64,000 nt of DNA. Source: Clostridium aceticum. Lineage in GTDB: Bacteria; Bacillota; Clostridia; Peptostreptococcales; Natronincolaceae. The stretch spans positions 1,851,418 to 1,915,417 of the forward strand of contig NZ_CP009687.1 of the NCBI RefSeq assembly GCF_001042715.1. The letters run 5' to 3'. The position numbers and the translations under genes were made by a program. This document shows positions 41,727-51,521 of this stretch, piece by piece (the stretch's first letter is position 1; each line of letters starts with the position of its first letter). Under the pieces are notes generated by a model. It made no database searches. It worked only from the letters and a program-made list of their open reading frames with translations, and had not been told where the DNA came from.

Positions 41727-42782
41727 TTGGATATCATTCAGCTACTAACAAAGGCAGTAAAGGCAAAAGCATCAGATATACATATAACAGTGGCTTCTCC
41801 TCCTATGATCAGAGTAAACGGTAAGTTGATAAAAATGGAAGACAATAAGCTTACCCCAGAAGATACAAAGAATATTGTGCAGCAAATGATGACTCCTGAT
41901 CAAGTACTATCCTTTAAAGAGAAAGGCGAACTAGATTTTTCCTACTCTAATGCCGGTTTAGGCAGGTTTAGGGTAAATGCTTACAAACAAAGAGGAAGTT
42001 ATAGTATGGCTATTAGAGTGGTGACCTTTAAGGTGCCAACGATTGAAGAATTAAATCTGCCTCCAGTAATCACTGAACTATCTAAAAAACAAAGGGGATT
42101 GATTTTAGTGACAGGCCCCACCGGCAGTGGAAAATCCACTACACTAGCGGCGATGATTAATTATATGAATGAAAGTAGAAATGACCATATCTTAACCCTC
42201 GAAGACCCTATAGAGTATTTACATAAGCACAACAAGAGTGTTGTCAATCAAAGAGAGATAGGGAACGACTCCTATAGTTTTGCTAACGCACTGCGATCTG
42301 CCCTGAGGCAGGACCCTGATGTCATCTTAGTAGGGGAGATGCGGGATTTAGAAACCATCAGTATTGCTGTTACAGCCGCTGAAACGGGACACCTTGTATT
42401 ATCTACTTTACATACAATCGGTGCTGCAAAAACCATAGACAGGATCATTGATGTATTTCCACCCCATCAGCAGCAGCAGATAAAAGTACAGCTTTCCTCT
42501 GTACTAGAGGGGGTAATTTCCCAACAGCTTTTGCCCAAAGCTGATGAATCCGGCAGGGCAGCCGCCTTCGAAATCATGGTTACCAATCCAGCGGTTAGGA
42601 ACCTTATTCGAGAAGGAAAGACCCACCAGATGCAAACAGTGATACAAACAGGTTCAAAGCTGGGGATGAAGACAATGGATGCTTCTCTAATGGAGCTGTA
42701 TCGTAGTCGTACAATTACTAGAGAAACCCTACAAAAATATGCAGTGGATATAGATATGCTGACTCGTCAAATGGGGATCTAA
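41727..42782 (+). CDS. pilT: Type IV pilus retraction ATPase PilT
   Basis: A 351-residue twitching ATPase: KASDIHITVASPPMIRVNG, Walker A GPTGSGKSTTL, Asp box TLEDPIEY, Walker B VILVGEMRDLET, His box STLHT, and the PilT-specific AAFEIM region. TTG at 41727 follows GAGG at suitable distance; a GTG at 41718 overlaps that site. Its presence means the pili should retract. Confidence 0.96.
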   Translation: MDIIQLLTKAVKAKASDIHITVASPPMIRVNGKLIKMEDNKLTPEDTKNIVQQMMTPDQVLSFKEKGELDFSYSNAGLGRFRVNAYKQRGSYSMAIRVVTFKVPTIEELNLPPVITELSKKQRGLILVTGPTGSGKSTTLAAMINYMNESRNDHILTLEDPIEYLHKHNKSVVNQREIGNDSYSFANALRSALRQDPDVILVGEMRDLETISIAVTAAETGHLVLSTLHTIGAAKTIDRIIDVFPPHQQQQIKVQLSSVLEGVISQQLLPKADESGRAAAFEIMVTNPAVRNLIREGKTHQMQTVIQTGSKLGMKTMDASLMELYRSRTITRETLQKYAVDIDMLTRQMGI

Positions 42783-42825
42783 AGGATAGGGTTTTGTATT
42801 AAATATCAAGAAGGGTGGTGGTTGC

Positions 42826-44043
42826 TTGGCAAGTGCTTTTAAGTATAAAGCAGTGACTAGTACTGGAGAGACTGTAGAAGGAACCTTGGATGCTAAAACT
42901 AAGGAGGAAGCTGTCCGAATGATTCGTCAAAACCAACAAATTCCTGTGAAAATAGAGGAATCTAAGGGCAAATCAAAAGAGGTAAGAGAACTTAATCTCT
43001 TTCAGCCAAAAGTAAAGCTAAAGGATCTTACAGTTTTTTGTAAGCAATTTCATACTATGCTACAGGCAGGGATGTCCTTAAGTAACTGTTTGGAGGTTTT
43101 GATGGACCAGACAGAAAACAAAACCCTAAGGACTATAGTGGAAGATCTTTTTACTCAAGTCCAAAAAGGTACTGTATTATCAGAAGCTATGAAGAAATAC
43201 AAAAAAATATTTCCACCCATATTAATCAACATGGTGGAGGCGGGGGAAATGACAGGAACCCTTGACGAGGTTTTGGGCAGAATGTCAGAACATTTTGAAA
43301 AAGAGGGCAAAATCAATGCCAAAATCAAAGGAGCCATGATGTATCCTATGATTTTAAGCATTGTAGCTATTGGGGTTGTGATCTTTCTTTTGGTATTTAT
43401 TATGCCAACCTTTATTGGGATGTTTACATCCTCTGGCGTAACATTACCGCTGCCTACAAGAATACTCCTAGCCTTCAGTAATATCTTAACTACATTTTGG
43501 TATGTATTTCTGTTTGCAATTGTCGGTATAGTTTTTCTTCTACATAGAATCCTTAGTACCGACAATGGAAAAAGAGCCTACGACAGATTGAAGTTTAGAA
43601 TTCCTATTGTAAAAGGCTCTATAATAAAAATAGTCACCTCTAGATTTACTAGAACACTATCATCTTTATTGTCCAGTGGTATCCCCATCATTTCAGCCCT
43701 AGAGGCTTCAGCCAATGTCACCAACAATAAAGTGGTGACAGATGGTATAGAGATGGTGGTGGAGGACATAAGAAAGGGGGTTAGCTTAGCAGCACTGTTG
43801 AAAAAAATGAATGTTTTTCCACCTATGATGATCTCTATGGTCAGCATTGGTGAAGAATCCGGTTCCTTAGATACTATGCTTTCAAAAACAGCAGACTTCT
43901 ACGATCAGGAACTGGAGGCAGCCATACAACAAATGGTCTCCATGCTGGAGCCGCTGATGATTGTTGTCATGGCGGTGATTATTGGCTTTATTGTTATTGC
44001 TATGATGTTGCCGATGTTTGATATGATGAAGACGATTGGCTAA
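42826..44043 (+). CDS. pilC: Type IV pilus platform protein PilC
   Basis: A 405-residue GspF/PilC protein with two repeated cytosolic domains (FCKQFHTMLQAGMSLSNCLEVL and FTRTLSSLLSSGIPIISALEA) and three membrane helices; typical length. It is the inner-membrane platform on which PilB and PilT act. TTG start after a GGTGGTGG ribosome site. Confidence 0.96.
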   Translation: MASAFKYKAVTSTGETVEGTLDAKTKEEAVRMIRQNQQIPVKIEESKGKSKEVRELNLFQPKVKLKDLTVFCKQFHTMLQAGMSLSNCLEVLMDQTENKTLRTIVEDLFTQVQKGTVLSEAMKKYKKIFPPILINMVEAGEMTGTLDEVLGRMSEHFEKEGKINAKIKGAMMYPMILSIVAIGVVIFLLVFIMPTFIGMFTSSGVTLPLPTRILLAFSNILTTFWYVFLFAIVGIVFLLHRILSTDNGKRAYDRLKFRIPIVKGSIIKIVTSRFTRTLSSLLSSGIPIISALEASANVTNNKVVTDGIEMVVEDIRKGVSLAALLKKMNVFPPMMISMVSIGEESGSLDTMLSKTADFYDQELEAAIQQMVSMLEPLMIVVMAVIIGFIVIAMMLPMFDMMKTIG

Positions 44044-44085
44044 GTAAAAAAATTGAATAATATTATATTAAAGGGAGGAAGAAAA

Positions 44086-44559
44086 ATGTTACAATTTTTT
44101 GGTAAGAAGATTAGAAATAGGAAAGGCTTCACTCTAATTGAATTGATTGTTGTTATTGCGATTTTAGGTATTATTGCTGCAATTGCTGTTCCAAGATTAT
44201 CAGGTTTTCAAGAAACTGCAAAAATTAATGCTGATATCAATAATGGTAGGCTAATAGCAAATAATATTGAAGTCGCAATTGCAGAAGGAAAAATTGGTAT
44301 TTCTGGAGGTGATATTACCGCAGCATCTGCTCTAACTGCTGCTGCTGATGGAGTAACTAAGACTGCTGGAGCTGCAGTTTCTGTTGCTGAATTAGGTACT
44401 ATTTTACAAACACGATATTTTGGTGGTTCTACTTTACCCACTCCTAAATTAGCAGGAACTGCTTTTGTTATTGTTCCTTCAGGCAGTACATTCTCAATAC
44501 ATAATGGTACAGCAGCAGATGTAGTATATCCAACACCAGCTGGTAAATATGCTAATTAA
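44086..44559 (+). CDS. pilA: Major type IV pilin
   Basis: A 157-residue prepilin: 14-residue basic leader ending in Gly, then FTLIELIVVIAILGIIAAIAVP, with Glu at mature position 5. The globular part is Ala/Gly/Thr-rich and has no Cys pair, unlike disulfide-bonded Gram-negative pilins. The ATG at 44086 follows GGGAGGAAG. As the gene right after pilC with the simplest pilin layout, it is the likely main subunit. Confidence 0.93.
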   Translation: MLQFFGKKIRNRKGFTLIELIVVIAILGIIAAIAVPRLSGFQETAKINADINNGRLIANNIEVAIAEGKIGISGGDITAASALTAAADGVTKTAGAAVSVAELGTILQTRYFGGSTLPTPKLAGTAFVIVPSGSTFSIHNGTAADVVYPTPAGKYAN

Positions 44560-45223
44560 AGCTTGAAGAACAACCAAGGGATGGTTCCTGTGGTTGAATA
44601 CACTTAGGAAGTATTCTCTTGAGTAGAGTAAACTTCCACAGTTTAAAACAGAAGGAATGGAGCCAGGCACTTAATTTATTAAGGCACTTAATTTATTAAC
44701 TTATTTATAGGTAACCAAGGGATGGTTCTTTTGAGCAAAAATGTTAGCAACAAAGTATATTTACTTGACTTACTTAAAGTAGGAAGTCAATAAATAATCA
44801 TAGACTTCCCTACCAAATACTTAATTTACTTTATGAATCAATAGTCCCTGGAGGTAATCAGGGAAACAGTACTGGTAGTTTTTTAGAAACTATGAATGAC
44901 AAATAAAATATGGAGGAAATATATTTCCTCCATATTTTAAAAATTAGATTTAGTGAAATGTACTGAGATGTTTTTTTAGATATTAAAAGGTATTAGCGTC
45001 AAAAGATTTTTATAGGTATCCAACGATAGAATGATTAGAAGATATTACTGCTAAAAAGTACAGTGTAACTATTTCCTGTATATCAACATAGAGCTCACAC
45101 TATGTTAACTATCATTACTTTACTGACTATGATCACAAAATTATACCCAGTAAATTTCTTGCAGTTAGATTTGGGTTAAAATTATTATATAAATTGAAGT
45201 GATTAAACGAGGAGATATCAATT
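44560..45223 (+). other. Repeat-rich 664-bp gap inside the pil cluster
   Basis: No gene seen. It holds two copies of AACCAAGGGATGGTTC (44572-44587 and 44713-44728), each a small hairpin; a stem GGAAGT / ACTTCC (44607-44637); a tandem 17-bp repeat of GGCACTTAATTTATTAA (44666-44699); and a strong terminator at 44905-44938. AT-rich sequence follows to the next prepilin. Confidence 0.7.
44905..44938 (+). terminator. Intrinsic terminator after pilA
   Basis: A 16-bp near-perfect stem, AAAATATGGAGGAAAT / ATTTCCTCCATATTTT. It separates pilBTCA from the minor-pilin genes. Confidence 0.88.
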
Positions 45224-47023
45224 ATGGGTAAAAACCAATATTTTTGTAATAAAAAAGGCTTTACACTGGTTGAAATAATCGTTTCTTTAGCTTTGTTGGG
45301 AATGATTGCAGTTATGATTTTGCCAATCTTTGTTTTCGGAATAAAAAGCAGTGTTTTTCATCGTACTACCATGTCAGCCGCACAAATCGCCAGTAACCAG
45401 TTAGAATGGCTAAGAACCTTGGATTATGATGATGACCTTGGATTGGTGGGGGGCTACACCCCTAGTGGAATTGTTAATGAAAACTTGTTTCAAAATAAAC
45501 CCAATACTGATCCCTATGTAGTGGATGGGGTTGAATATCGTGTTAGGACCAGAATATCTTGGGAAGATGATGTTAGCATAACAGGGCGTCAGGTGGACGA
45601 TGCTCGAAAAAAAGTTGATGTTGTTGTATATGCCTATAATCCCTTTACAAAAGCAGAGAGTGAATATTCGCTTCTAGGAACCATGTTCACCTTTGAGGGA
45701 CAGGGGAGTCCTACTACCCCAGGGATTAGAGTGTATGTATCCTTAGGAGATGCTCCAGGAGCTGGAGTACATCGAGCGCTTATTGAGATGACAGGGGATG
45801 CGGGTAATTTGGCATTTACTGATGTTAACGGTAGGGCTGTTTTTCCTAATTTGCCTCAAGGTGTTGGTAATTATTTTATCAAACCATTATCTTGGGATTA
45901 TCCCGCAAAGATGATGGTGAGGCCCCACAATGTAGAAGATCTATCTAACTATAATGACCAACGTTGGATTTATAGTCGTAAGGCAGTAGGTGTTCCAAGT
46001 GATGTTTCATTTTGTGTAGATTTTCCTGGATACCTTCAATTTTTAAATAATACAGTACCCAACATCTTAATTTGGCTGAATCCCTATGGTACCGAAGCTG
46101 ATGGTATTCGTGAGCCAAATCCAGCTCCAACGCCACCGAGAAGAGTAGGGTTGACAACTTCCTTGGAGAAATTGAAGGAAAAGATCGTAGAGCTATGGCC
46201 TCATTGGCAATACGAGTATGAACTCATTAGTCCTACTGGCAGCCCACTTAATAGTTATTATTTAGCAACAAAAGAAGATGGGTTTTGGCAGGAATTGCAG
46301 CAAAAATTTTCTTTCAATGCACCTACAAATAATGTAGTAACAAAGGATGTACTTCTACATATGGGCTTTAAGTATGTAGATAAAAGTGTAAGTAGTTTAA
46401 TTGAGTCTGAAAAAGTAAAGCGTGGTGACATAATAATTATTGAAGAAGATGATGCTGGTAATGAAGTGGAAAGACATGAATTACCATACATTAAGATGGA
46501 GTTATCTTTTACTGATGCATTAAGTACAACTGATTCAATTCGACTCCAATTTAGCGATGAAGAGGGTTTGGAAGGAAATGTTTGGGAATACAATCTTGAA
46601 GATAATCAAGTAACTATATTTAGAAACGAAAGTTTAGCGGATCTAGAAAACTGGGATGATTTAGGTTATATAAAGAACCATTATATTAACAGACAGGAAT
46701 CAGATCCTAGAAGAGTGGATTATTCTATAGAAGGTAATCATAACAAACTGATTATTACTATTTTGGATACTGAATTTAATACTAGCGATTCTAACGGTTT
46801 CTATTCTTTTATTAATGAGATTTCGTCGAATCAGTTGTATATTAACATACCAAATCCTGAAAGTGATGACTTTGATAAAACTGTAAAATCTAGTTTTGGA
46901 GTACCTTTATGGGGTTATACACTAAGTGATGGGACAATAGATGTGTCCAATAGCAAATCATATGGCTTCCTAATGATTAAAGAAAGTAAAGAAATAGATA
47001 TAGTGAAAAAATATCAACCATAA
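45224..47023 (+). CDS. Giant prepilin-like protein with Ig-like insert
   Basis: A 599-residue protein with a class III prepilin signal (NKKG then FTLVEIIVSLALLGMIAVMILP) and a very large globular part. After a PilV-like start, residues about 160-225 form a carboxypeptidase-regulatory/Ig-like beta domain (GIRVYVSLGDAPGAGVHRAL, FTDVNGRAVFPNLP). The remaining 370 residues are unrecognised, acidic and probably extracellular. Most minor pilins have 130-250 residues, so this is a candidate tip adhesin. GAGGAG precedes ATG. Confidence 0.85.
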   Translation: MGKNQYFCNKKGFTLVEIIVSLALLGMIAVMILPIFVFGIKSSVFHRTTMSAAQIASNQLEWLRTLDYDDDLGLVGGYTPSGIVNENLFQNKPNTDPYVVDGVEYRVRTRISWEDDVSITGRQVDDARKKVDVVVYAYNPFTKAESEYSLLGTMFTFEGQGSPTTPGIRVYVSLGDAPGAGVHRALIEMTGDAGNLAFTDVNGRAVFPNLPQGVGNYFIKPLSWDYPAKMMVRPHNVEDLSNYNDQRWIYSRKAVGVPSDVSFCVDFPGYLQFLNNTVPNILIWLNPYGTEADGIREPNPAPTPPRRVGLTTSLEKLKEKIVELWPHWQYEYELISPTGSPLNSYYLATKEDGFWQELQQKFSFNAPTNNVVTKDVLLHMGFKYVDKSVSSLIESEKVKRGDIIIIEEDDAGNEVERHELPYIKMELSFTDALSTTDSIRLQFSDEEGLEGNVWEYNLEDNQVTIFRNESLADLENWDDLGYIKNHYINRQESDPRRVDYSIEGNHNKLIITILDTEFNTSDSNGFYSFINEISSNQLYINIPNPESDDFDKTVKSSFGVPLWGYTLSDGTIDVSNSKSYGFLMIKESKEIDIVKKYQP

Positions 47024-47109
47024 ACGTATGTTCAATTTGTATTTTATGATTTAGGGTGTTAATAGGACTAAACTACTAACACTACTCAAGAAATTTGTGA
47101 GGTGATGGG

Positions 47110-47781
47110 ATGCTTCTAAACTACAAGGAACCAATATCAAAAGAAAAACAAAAAATAGCGGGATTTACTTTACTTGAAGTGATATTGGCAACAGCACTTA
47201 TTACAGTGATTTTGGTAGCTGCCTATAACATGTTGTTTTTCGGCATCTTCACCTATGAAAGTGTAAGCGAAAGTAGTCTCGTATCTGTAGAAATACAACC
47301 AGTCATTGCCCAGATTGAAAGAGACGTTAGACAGGCAAGAAAGCCCAATGATACACAAAACTCAGTTGTACGTATTGATGGTCATGAATTAATTGTACAT
47401 ACAGATATCACTGGGGATGGAAAACCTGAACAGATTCGATACAAGATAGAATCTGGTGAATTAAAAAGAAGCTATCGTCTTCCACAAGGAAGTCAATATC
47501 CCTATAGCTATTCAGGTAATTATAGTAATGAAAAGGTATTGATAAGGAACATTATCAACAATGATGTTTTTCCTATGCCTTATGATCCAGATCCTTTTAA
47601 CCCTGCCATTCATGATAAAGAGCGTAAAGAGAAAGTTACTGAACCTGAACATGACTATAGCCCTCCTGACCATAGAAGAAAGCTGAATATAAGATTTGTT
47701 ATTGATGATTCAACAGTGCGAGGTGGGAATCTTGAAATCCAGAAGTTTTTAATGTCAAGAAGTCGGGTAGAAGCTGACTGA
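47110..47781 (+). CDS. PilW-like minor prepilin
   Basis: A 223-residue prepilin: leader ending KIAG, then FTLLEVILATALITVILVAAYNMLF. The periplasm-facing part has PVIAQIERDVRQAR, as in PilW/GspJ-type minor pilins that prime assembly. It lies between the giant prepilin and the PilX-like gene, a usual minor-pilin order. Confidence 0.88.
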   Translation: MLLNYKEPISKEKQKIAGFTLLEVILATALITVILVAAYNMLFFGIFTYESVSESSLVSVEIQPVIAQIERDVRQARKPNDTQNSVVRIDGHELIVHTDITGDGKPEQIRYKIESGELKRSYRLPQGSQYPYSYSGNYSNEKVLIRNIINNDVFPMPYDPDPFNPAIHDKERKEKVTEPEHDYSPPDHRRKLNIRFVIDDSTVRGGNLEIQKFLMSRSRVEAD

Positions 47782-47820
47782 TAAACTGAGGGATTTATTT
47801 GGAAGGAGGAAGGGTTTGTT

Positions 47821-49458
47821 ATGAAAATACTAAGAAGTAATAAAGGGTTCATTTTACCTTTAACTATGATTATTTTTCTTGTTTTAGTTATTTTTTCTTT
47901 ATCAATTTTAAGATTGGTAAACAACCAAGGTGTTTTAACTGGATCATTGGTCAACACACAAACCAAGACCAAAGGAGGTCTTATTGCTCAGGAGAAAGCT
48001 CTTCAATATGCAGAGGCTGGGTATAGTGCATATTTATGGAAATTGAATGATCATGTAAATTTTTACTTAACACAAGAAAGTCAGGATATGCTAGGGGTTC
48101 CAATTCCTTATGAAAATGGCTATTATCAGCTTGATGTTACTTGGCCTTCTGATCAGGATCGTTATGTTACTATTATATCAACAGGCTGGTCAAAAGATTC
48201 CTCTGAAACAAAACGTACTATACAGGTACAACTGCAAAAAAAGCAATTTGTTCATCAGGTATATGTCAGTCAAGAGGAGGGAACCAATATCTACTTTGGT
48301 GGATCGGATAAGTTATATGGTCCTGTCCATACAAATGGCATCCTAAAAACCATGAGTAATCCAGGGCCAGAATTTTTTAACACCGTAACATATACCATTG
48401 GTTATCAACAGCAAAGTGGTGCTAATCCAAAGTTTCATCGAGGTCCCCCCCAACAAGTTGATGAACTGGTAATGCAAAAAACCAACTCTGAATTAAAGGC
48501 GTGGGCTGAATTAGATGGTACAGTGTTTATGGGAAGAACTTGCATTCATTTAGAAGGTGATAAAATTCGAGTGAAATATCCAAATCCAGACGACTATCAA
48601 CCAGCAAGTTATCCTAATAATAACACTGGATATATTGAGAAGGTAATCGATATCCCACCAAATGGCGTGATCTACATTGATGGTGCGGAAGATAGTCAAG
48701 GGCGACCTATAGGAAGCAAATGGGAACCCCGCACAGGAAATTTATTTATTGCAGGTACTTTATCTGGAGAACTGACGATTGCTGCTAAAAATAATATTTA
48801 TATTACTCATAGTAATCCCACTGAATGGTATGATGACCATGATTGGAATTCTGACGGGATATATTATTATAATCAAAGTGTGAGCCCTCCATCTCCACCT
48901 TCCTTTCCTGCTAACGGTGGAATTTACTATCAAAATACTGCATTTACTTTAAATCCTACGACAGGGAATGTGACGATTTCAGGCAAAGGAAAAGATATGT
49001 TAGGATTGATTGCAAATAACTACATATATATTATGCACTATGGGTGGCCAAGGGATGGATCTGATGGAAATGGTCATTATTGGAGGTATCAGTGGCGGTG
49101 GAGAAATGGATGGTGGAGTGGTTTTTTGTGGCAAACTTGGAATCCTGGAAGATGGGAAAGGTATAATCATGATGATAGAAGATATGATGTGGCTCCTACC
49201 AACATACATATCCATGCTACAGTATTTGCTCTAAATCAAGGTTTTGGATTTGAAGAATATACCCGGACACCAGGGAAAAATATGATTTATTTATGGGGAA
49301 ATATCACTCAGTATGAACGTTATGCAGTAAGACAGGGCTCTAGTGGCTATGGAAAACAATATGTTCATGACCCACGTATGTTTTATCATTATCCTCCCCA
49401 TATTTTGGAGCCAGTTAACTCTGGTTGGGAGGTAAGAGATTGGAAAGAACTCAATTAG
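47821..49458 (+). CDS. Large PilX/DUF4900-like protein, Trp-rich
   Basis: A 545-residue protein with an N-terminal PilX/GspK-type helix (NKGFILPLTMIIFLVLVIFSLSI; the -1 Gly is kept, but Glu5 is missing). ALQYAEAGYSAYLWKL is the usual PilX feature. The middle (IYFGGSDKLYGPVHTNGIL) fits the DUF4900 beta-helix-like region. Around residues 405-440 is an unusual aromatic patch (HYWRYQWRWRNGWWSGFLW) with about nine Trp in thirty residues. Likely a pilus-tip or binding component; function unproven. Confidence 0.82.
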   Translation: MKILRSNKGFILPLTMIIFLVLVIFSLSILRLVNNQGVLTGSLVNTQTKTKGGLIAQEKALQYAEAGYSAYLWKLNDHVNFYLTQESQDMLGVPIPYENGYYQLDVTWPSDQDRYVTIISTGWSKDSSETKRTIQVQLQKKQFVHQVYVSQEEGTNIYFGGSDKLYGPVHTNGILKTMSNPGPEFFNTVTYTIGYQQQSGANPKFHRGPPQQVDELVMQKTNSELKAWAELDGTVFMGRTCIHLEGDKIRVKYPNPDDYQPASYPNNNTGYIEKVIDIPPNGVIYIDGAEDSQGRPIGSKWEPRTGNLFIAGTLSGELTIAAKNNIYITHSNPTEWYDDHDWNSDGIYYYNQSVSPPSPPSFPANGGIYYQNTAFTLNPTTGNVTISGKGKDMLGLIANNYIYIMHYGWPRDGSDGNGHYWRYQWRWRNGWWSGFLWQTWNPGRWERYNHDDRRYDVAPTNIHIHATVFALNQGFGFEEYTRTPGKNMIYLWGNITQYERYAVRQGSSGYGKQYVHDPRMFYHYPPHILEPVNSGWEVRDWKELN

Positions 49459-49561
49459 CATACCACAGGTGGATGGCGATATCAGGCGGGAAAGATAAGG
49501 CTATTCATAGCACTACTATTTGTTCTTGAAATAGATACTATAATTGAAAGGTTGGATTTAT

Positions 49562-50326
49562 TTGTACATATATAGCATTATTTTTTTGGTGGGAATAGTC
49601 ATTGGCTCCTTTTTAAATGTATGTATCTATAGAATACCTGAAAATCAATCCATTGTTTATCCTTCATCCCACTGCTCAAACTGCCATAAACCTTTGAAGC
49701 CTACGGATTTAATTCCTATTTTCAGTTACTTGATATTAAAGGGAAGCTGCAGGTATTGTAGTCATAAAATTTCCCTACGATATCCCATGGTAGAGTTCCT
49801 GACCGGTATTGTTTTTGTCTTACTACTTTATAAGTACCACTTGAACATTGATTTGATTTTTTATCTTTTATTGTTCAGTATTTTAATTTGCATCACCTTC
49901 ATCGACTATGATCATCAGATCATACCTGACGGACTTGTATTATTGGGTTTTGTAATAGGCTTGATCTATAAACTTGCTTTATATTATTTTGTAGGTACAC
50001 CTATAGAGGTTCTAAACAGTTTATTAGGATTTTTAGCAGGTGGAGGATTCTTTTTATTGATTGCTGTTATTTCAAATGGTGGCATGGGTGGAGGCGATAT
50101 TAAGCTGATGGCCATGCTGGGATTTTGGTTTGGTTGGCGAGATATTATTCTTATTTCTTTTCTGTCTTTTATAATAGGAAGCGTTATCTCTATAATGTTA
50201 TTGACTACTAAAATAAAGTCACGAAAAGATGCCATACCCTTTGGACCCTTCATTGGAATAGCTACTTTAATTGTGATCCTTTATAAAAATTATATTTTAA
50301 TGCATTACATAAATTTATTTATGTAA
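49562..50326 (+). CDS. pilD: Prepilin peptidase PilD
   Basis: A 254-residue polytopic aspartic protease that cleaves prepilin leaders and N-methylates the new end. Present are GSFLNVCIYRIP, zinc-type CSNCHKPL and CRYCSHKIS, and the catalytic Asp motifs FIDYDHQIIPD and GGGDIKL. Start uncertain: TTG at 49562 has AAAGG at good spacing; TTG at 49544 is possible. The substrates are the six prepilin-like genes nearby. Confidence 0.94.
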   Translation: MYIYSIIFLVGIVIGSFLNVCIYRIPENQSIVYPSSHCSNCHKPLKPTDLIPIFSYLILKGSCRYCSHKISLRYPMVEFLTGIVFVLLLYKYHLNIDLIFYLLLFSILICITFIDYDHQIIPDGLVLLGFVIGLIYKLALYYFVGTPIEVLNSLLGFLAGGGFFLLIAVISNGGMGGGDIKLMAMLGFWFGWRDIILISFLSFIIGSVISIMLLTTKIKSRKDAIPFGPFIGIATLIVILYKNYILMHYINLFM

Positions 50327-50385
50327 TAGCATGATTTAATAAAACAACTAACAACCATGAACCATAAATAAAGGGGTGAGAGCTA

Positions 50386-51501
50386 TTGAAAAGATTCAAG
50401 TCGTTTGGCAAAAATAAAGAAGTACTGGCGCTTGATATTGGGAGTCATAGTGTAAAGGCTGTTGTGGGCAAATATGAAAAAAACAAAATAATTATTTATA
50501 ATGCCTTTACTATACCGATACCATTTGAGTGCTATGATGATGGAAAAATTATCAATATGTTGGAATTAAAAGAAGCTTTAAAAAAAGCATTAGAAGAAAA
50601 CCAGATAAAAACCAAAGAAACGATTTGTACTATTGAAAGTACCTTTGTTATTACAAGAGAACTCTTGCTGCCGGTGGTTCAAGAGGAAGAGTTAAAGGAA
50701 ATGGTTCACTATGAGGTGGAACAGTATTTACCCATTGAGCTAGACAAGTATGTTATACAACATAAAATTATTGAAGAGCTTACGGAGGAAAATGTAAATA
50801 AGTATAGAATACTAGTGGCCGCTCTTCCTATAGAAATAGCATGGGATCATTTTGAATTACTAGAGTTTTTAGATTTATCTCCTGTAGCCTTAGACCTTCA
50901 CTCTAATGCCATCTGTAAGCTTTTGGATGCCGATATCATGATCAACAATACAGAAACTATTGAAAATAAAACTATTGCTTTAATTGATTTAGGACATAGT
51001 CATATCAATGTAATGATTATTGAAAATGGTGTTTATAAATTCAATAGGCTAATGGATTTAGGTTCAGGTAGTATGGATATGATTATTGCAAACTACTTAA
51101 ATATTGATTTAGATGAAGTCCAAAAGCAGAAAGCCGCAATAAAGAATATAAGCGCTGGTATGGAAGAAGCGGCTGTTTCAAATGAACCAGTACCTTTAGA
51201 AAAGTCTATTGCTACGGATACTGTGTTGGATGTGGTAAAAAGCAGCTTAGATAATTGGGTTGATGAAATCAATAGGGTATTTAAATATTATACCAGCAGA
51301 AGTGCAGGTAATAGGATTAATAGCATTTTTATTTATGGAGGCAACACTGGCTTTAAGGGATTAGACCAGTATATGACGAAGGTCTTTGGTATTACCACTG
51401 TTAAGGTGAAGGAAATAAGTAGTATAGAAGTTTTAGATCAATCAACTGCAGATGCTTTGTCAATGTATCTTAATGCAATAGCTTCTTTAATTAGAAAGTG
51501 A
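50386..51501 (+). CDS. pilM: Type IV pilus assembly protein PilM
   Basis: A 371-residue FtsA/actin-fold ATPase with LALDIGSHSVKAVV and ALIDLGHSHINVMI phosphate loops, and IFIYGGNTGFKGLD near the end. PilM links the cytosolic machine to PilN. TTG start after AAAGGGGTGAG; the stop codon overlaps the start region of pilN. Confidence 0.93.
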   Translation: MKRFKSFGKNKEVLALDIGSHSVKAVVGKYEKNKIIIYNAFTIPIPFECYDDGKIINMLELKEALKKALEENQIKTKETICTIESTFVITRELLLPVVQEEELKEMVHYEVEQYLPIELDKYVIQHKIIEELTEENVNKYRILVAALPIEIAWDHFELLEFLDLSPVALDLHSNAICKLLDADIMINNTETIENKTIALIDLGHSHINVMIIENGVYKFNRLMDLGSGSMDMIIANYLNIDLDEVQKQKAAIKNISAGMEEAAVSNEPVPLEKSIATDTVLDVVKSSLDNWVDEINRVFKYYTSRSAGNRINSIFIYGGNTGFKGLDQYMTKVFGITTVKVKEISSIEVLDQSTADALSMYLNAIASLIRK

Positions 51502-51521
51502 AAGGAGGGAGTCTAAGGGAT

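Noticed and set aside
44560-45223. Decayed second pilin gene
   Set aside because: No stretch with a FTLIE-type signal or pilin-like frame was found; only repeats and hairpins.
49010-49234. 74-codon Met/Gly-rich frame inside the PilX-like gene
   Set aside because: Out-of-frame reading of the Trp-rich patch; the main frame is continuous.
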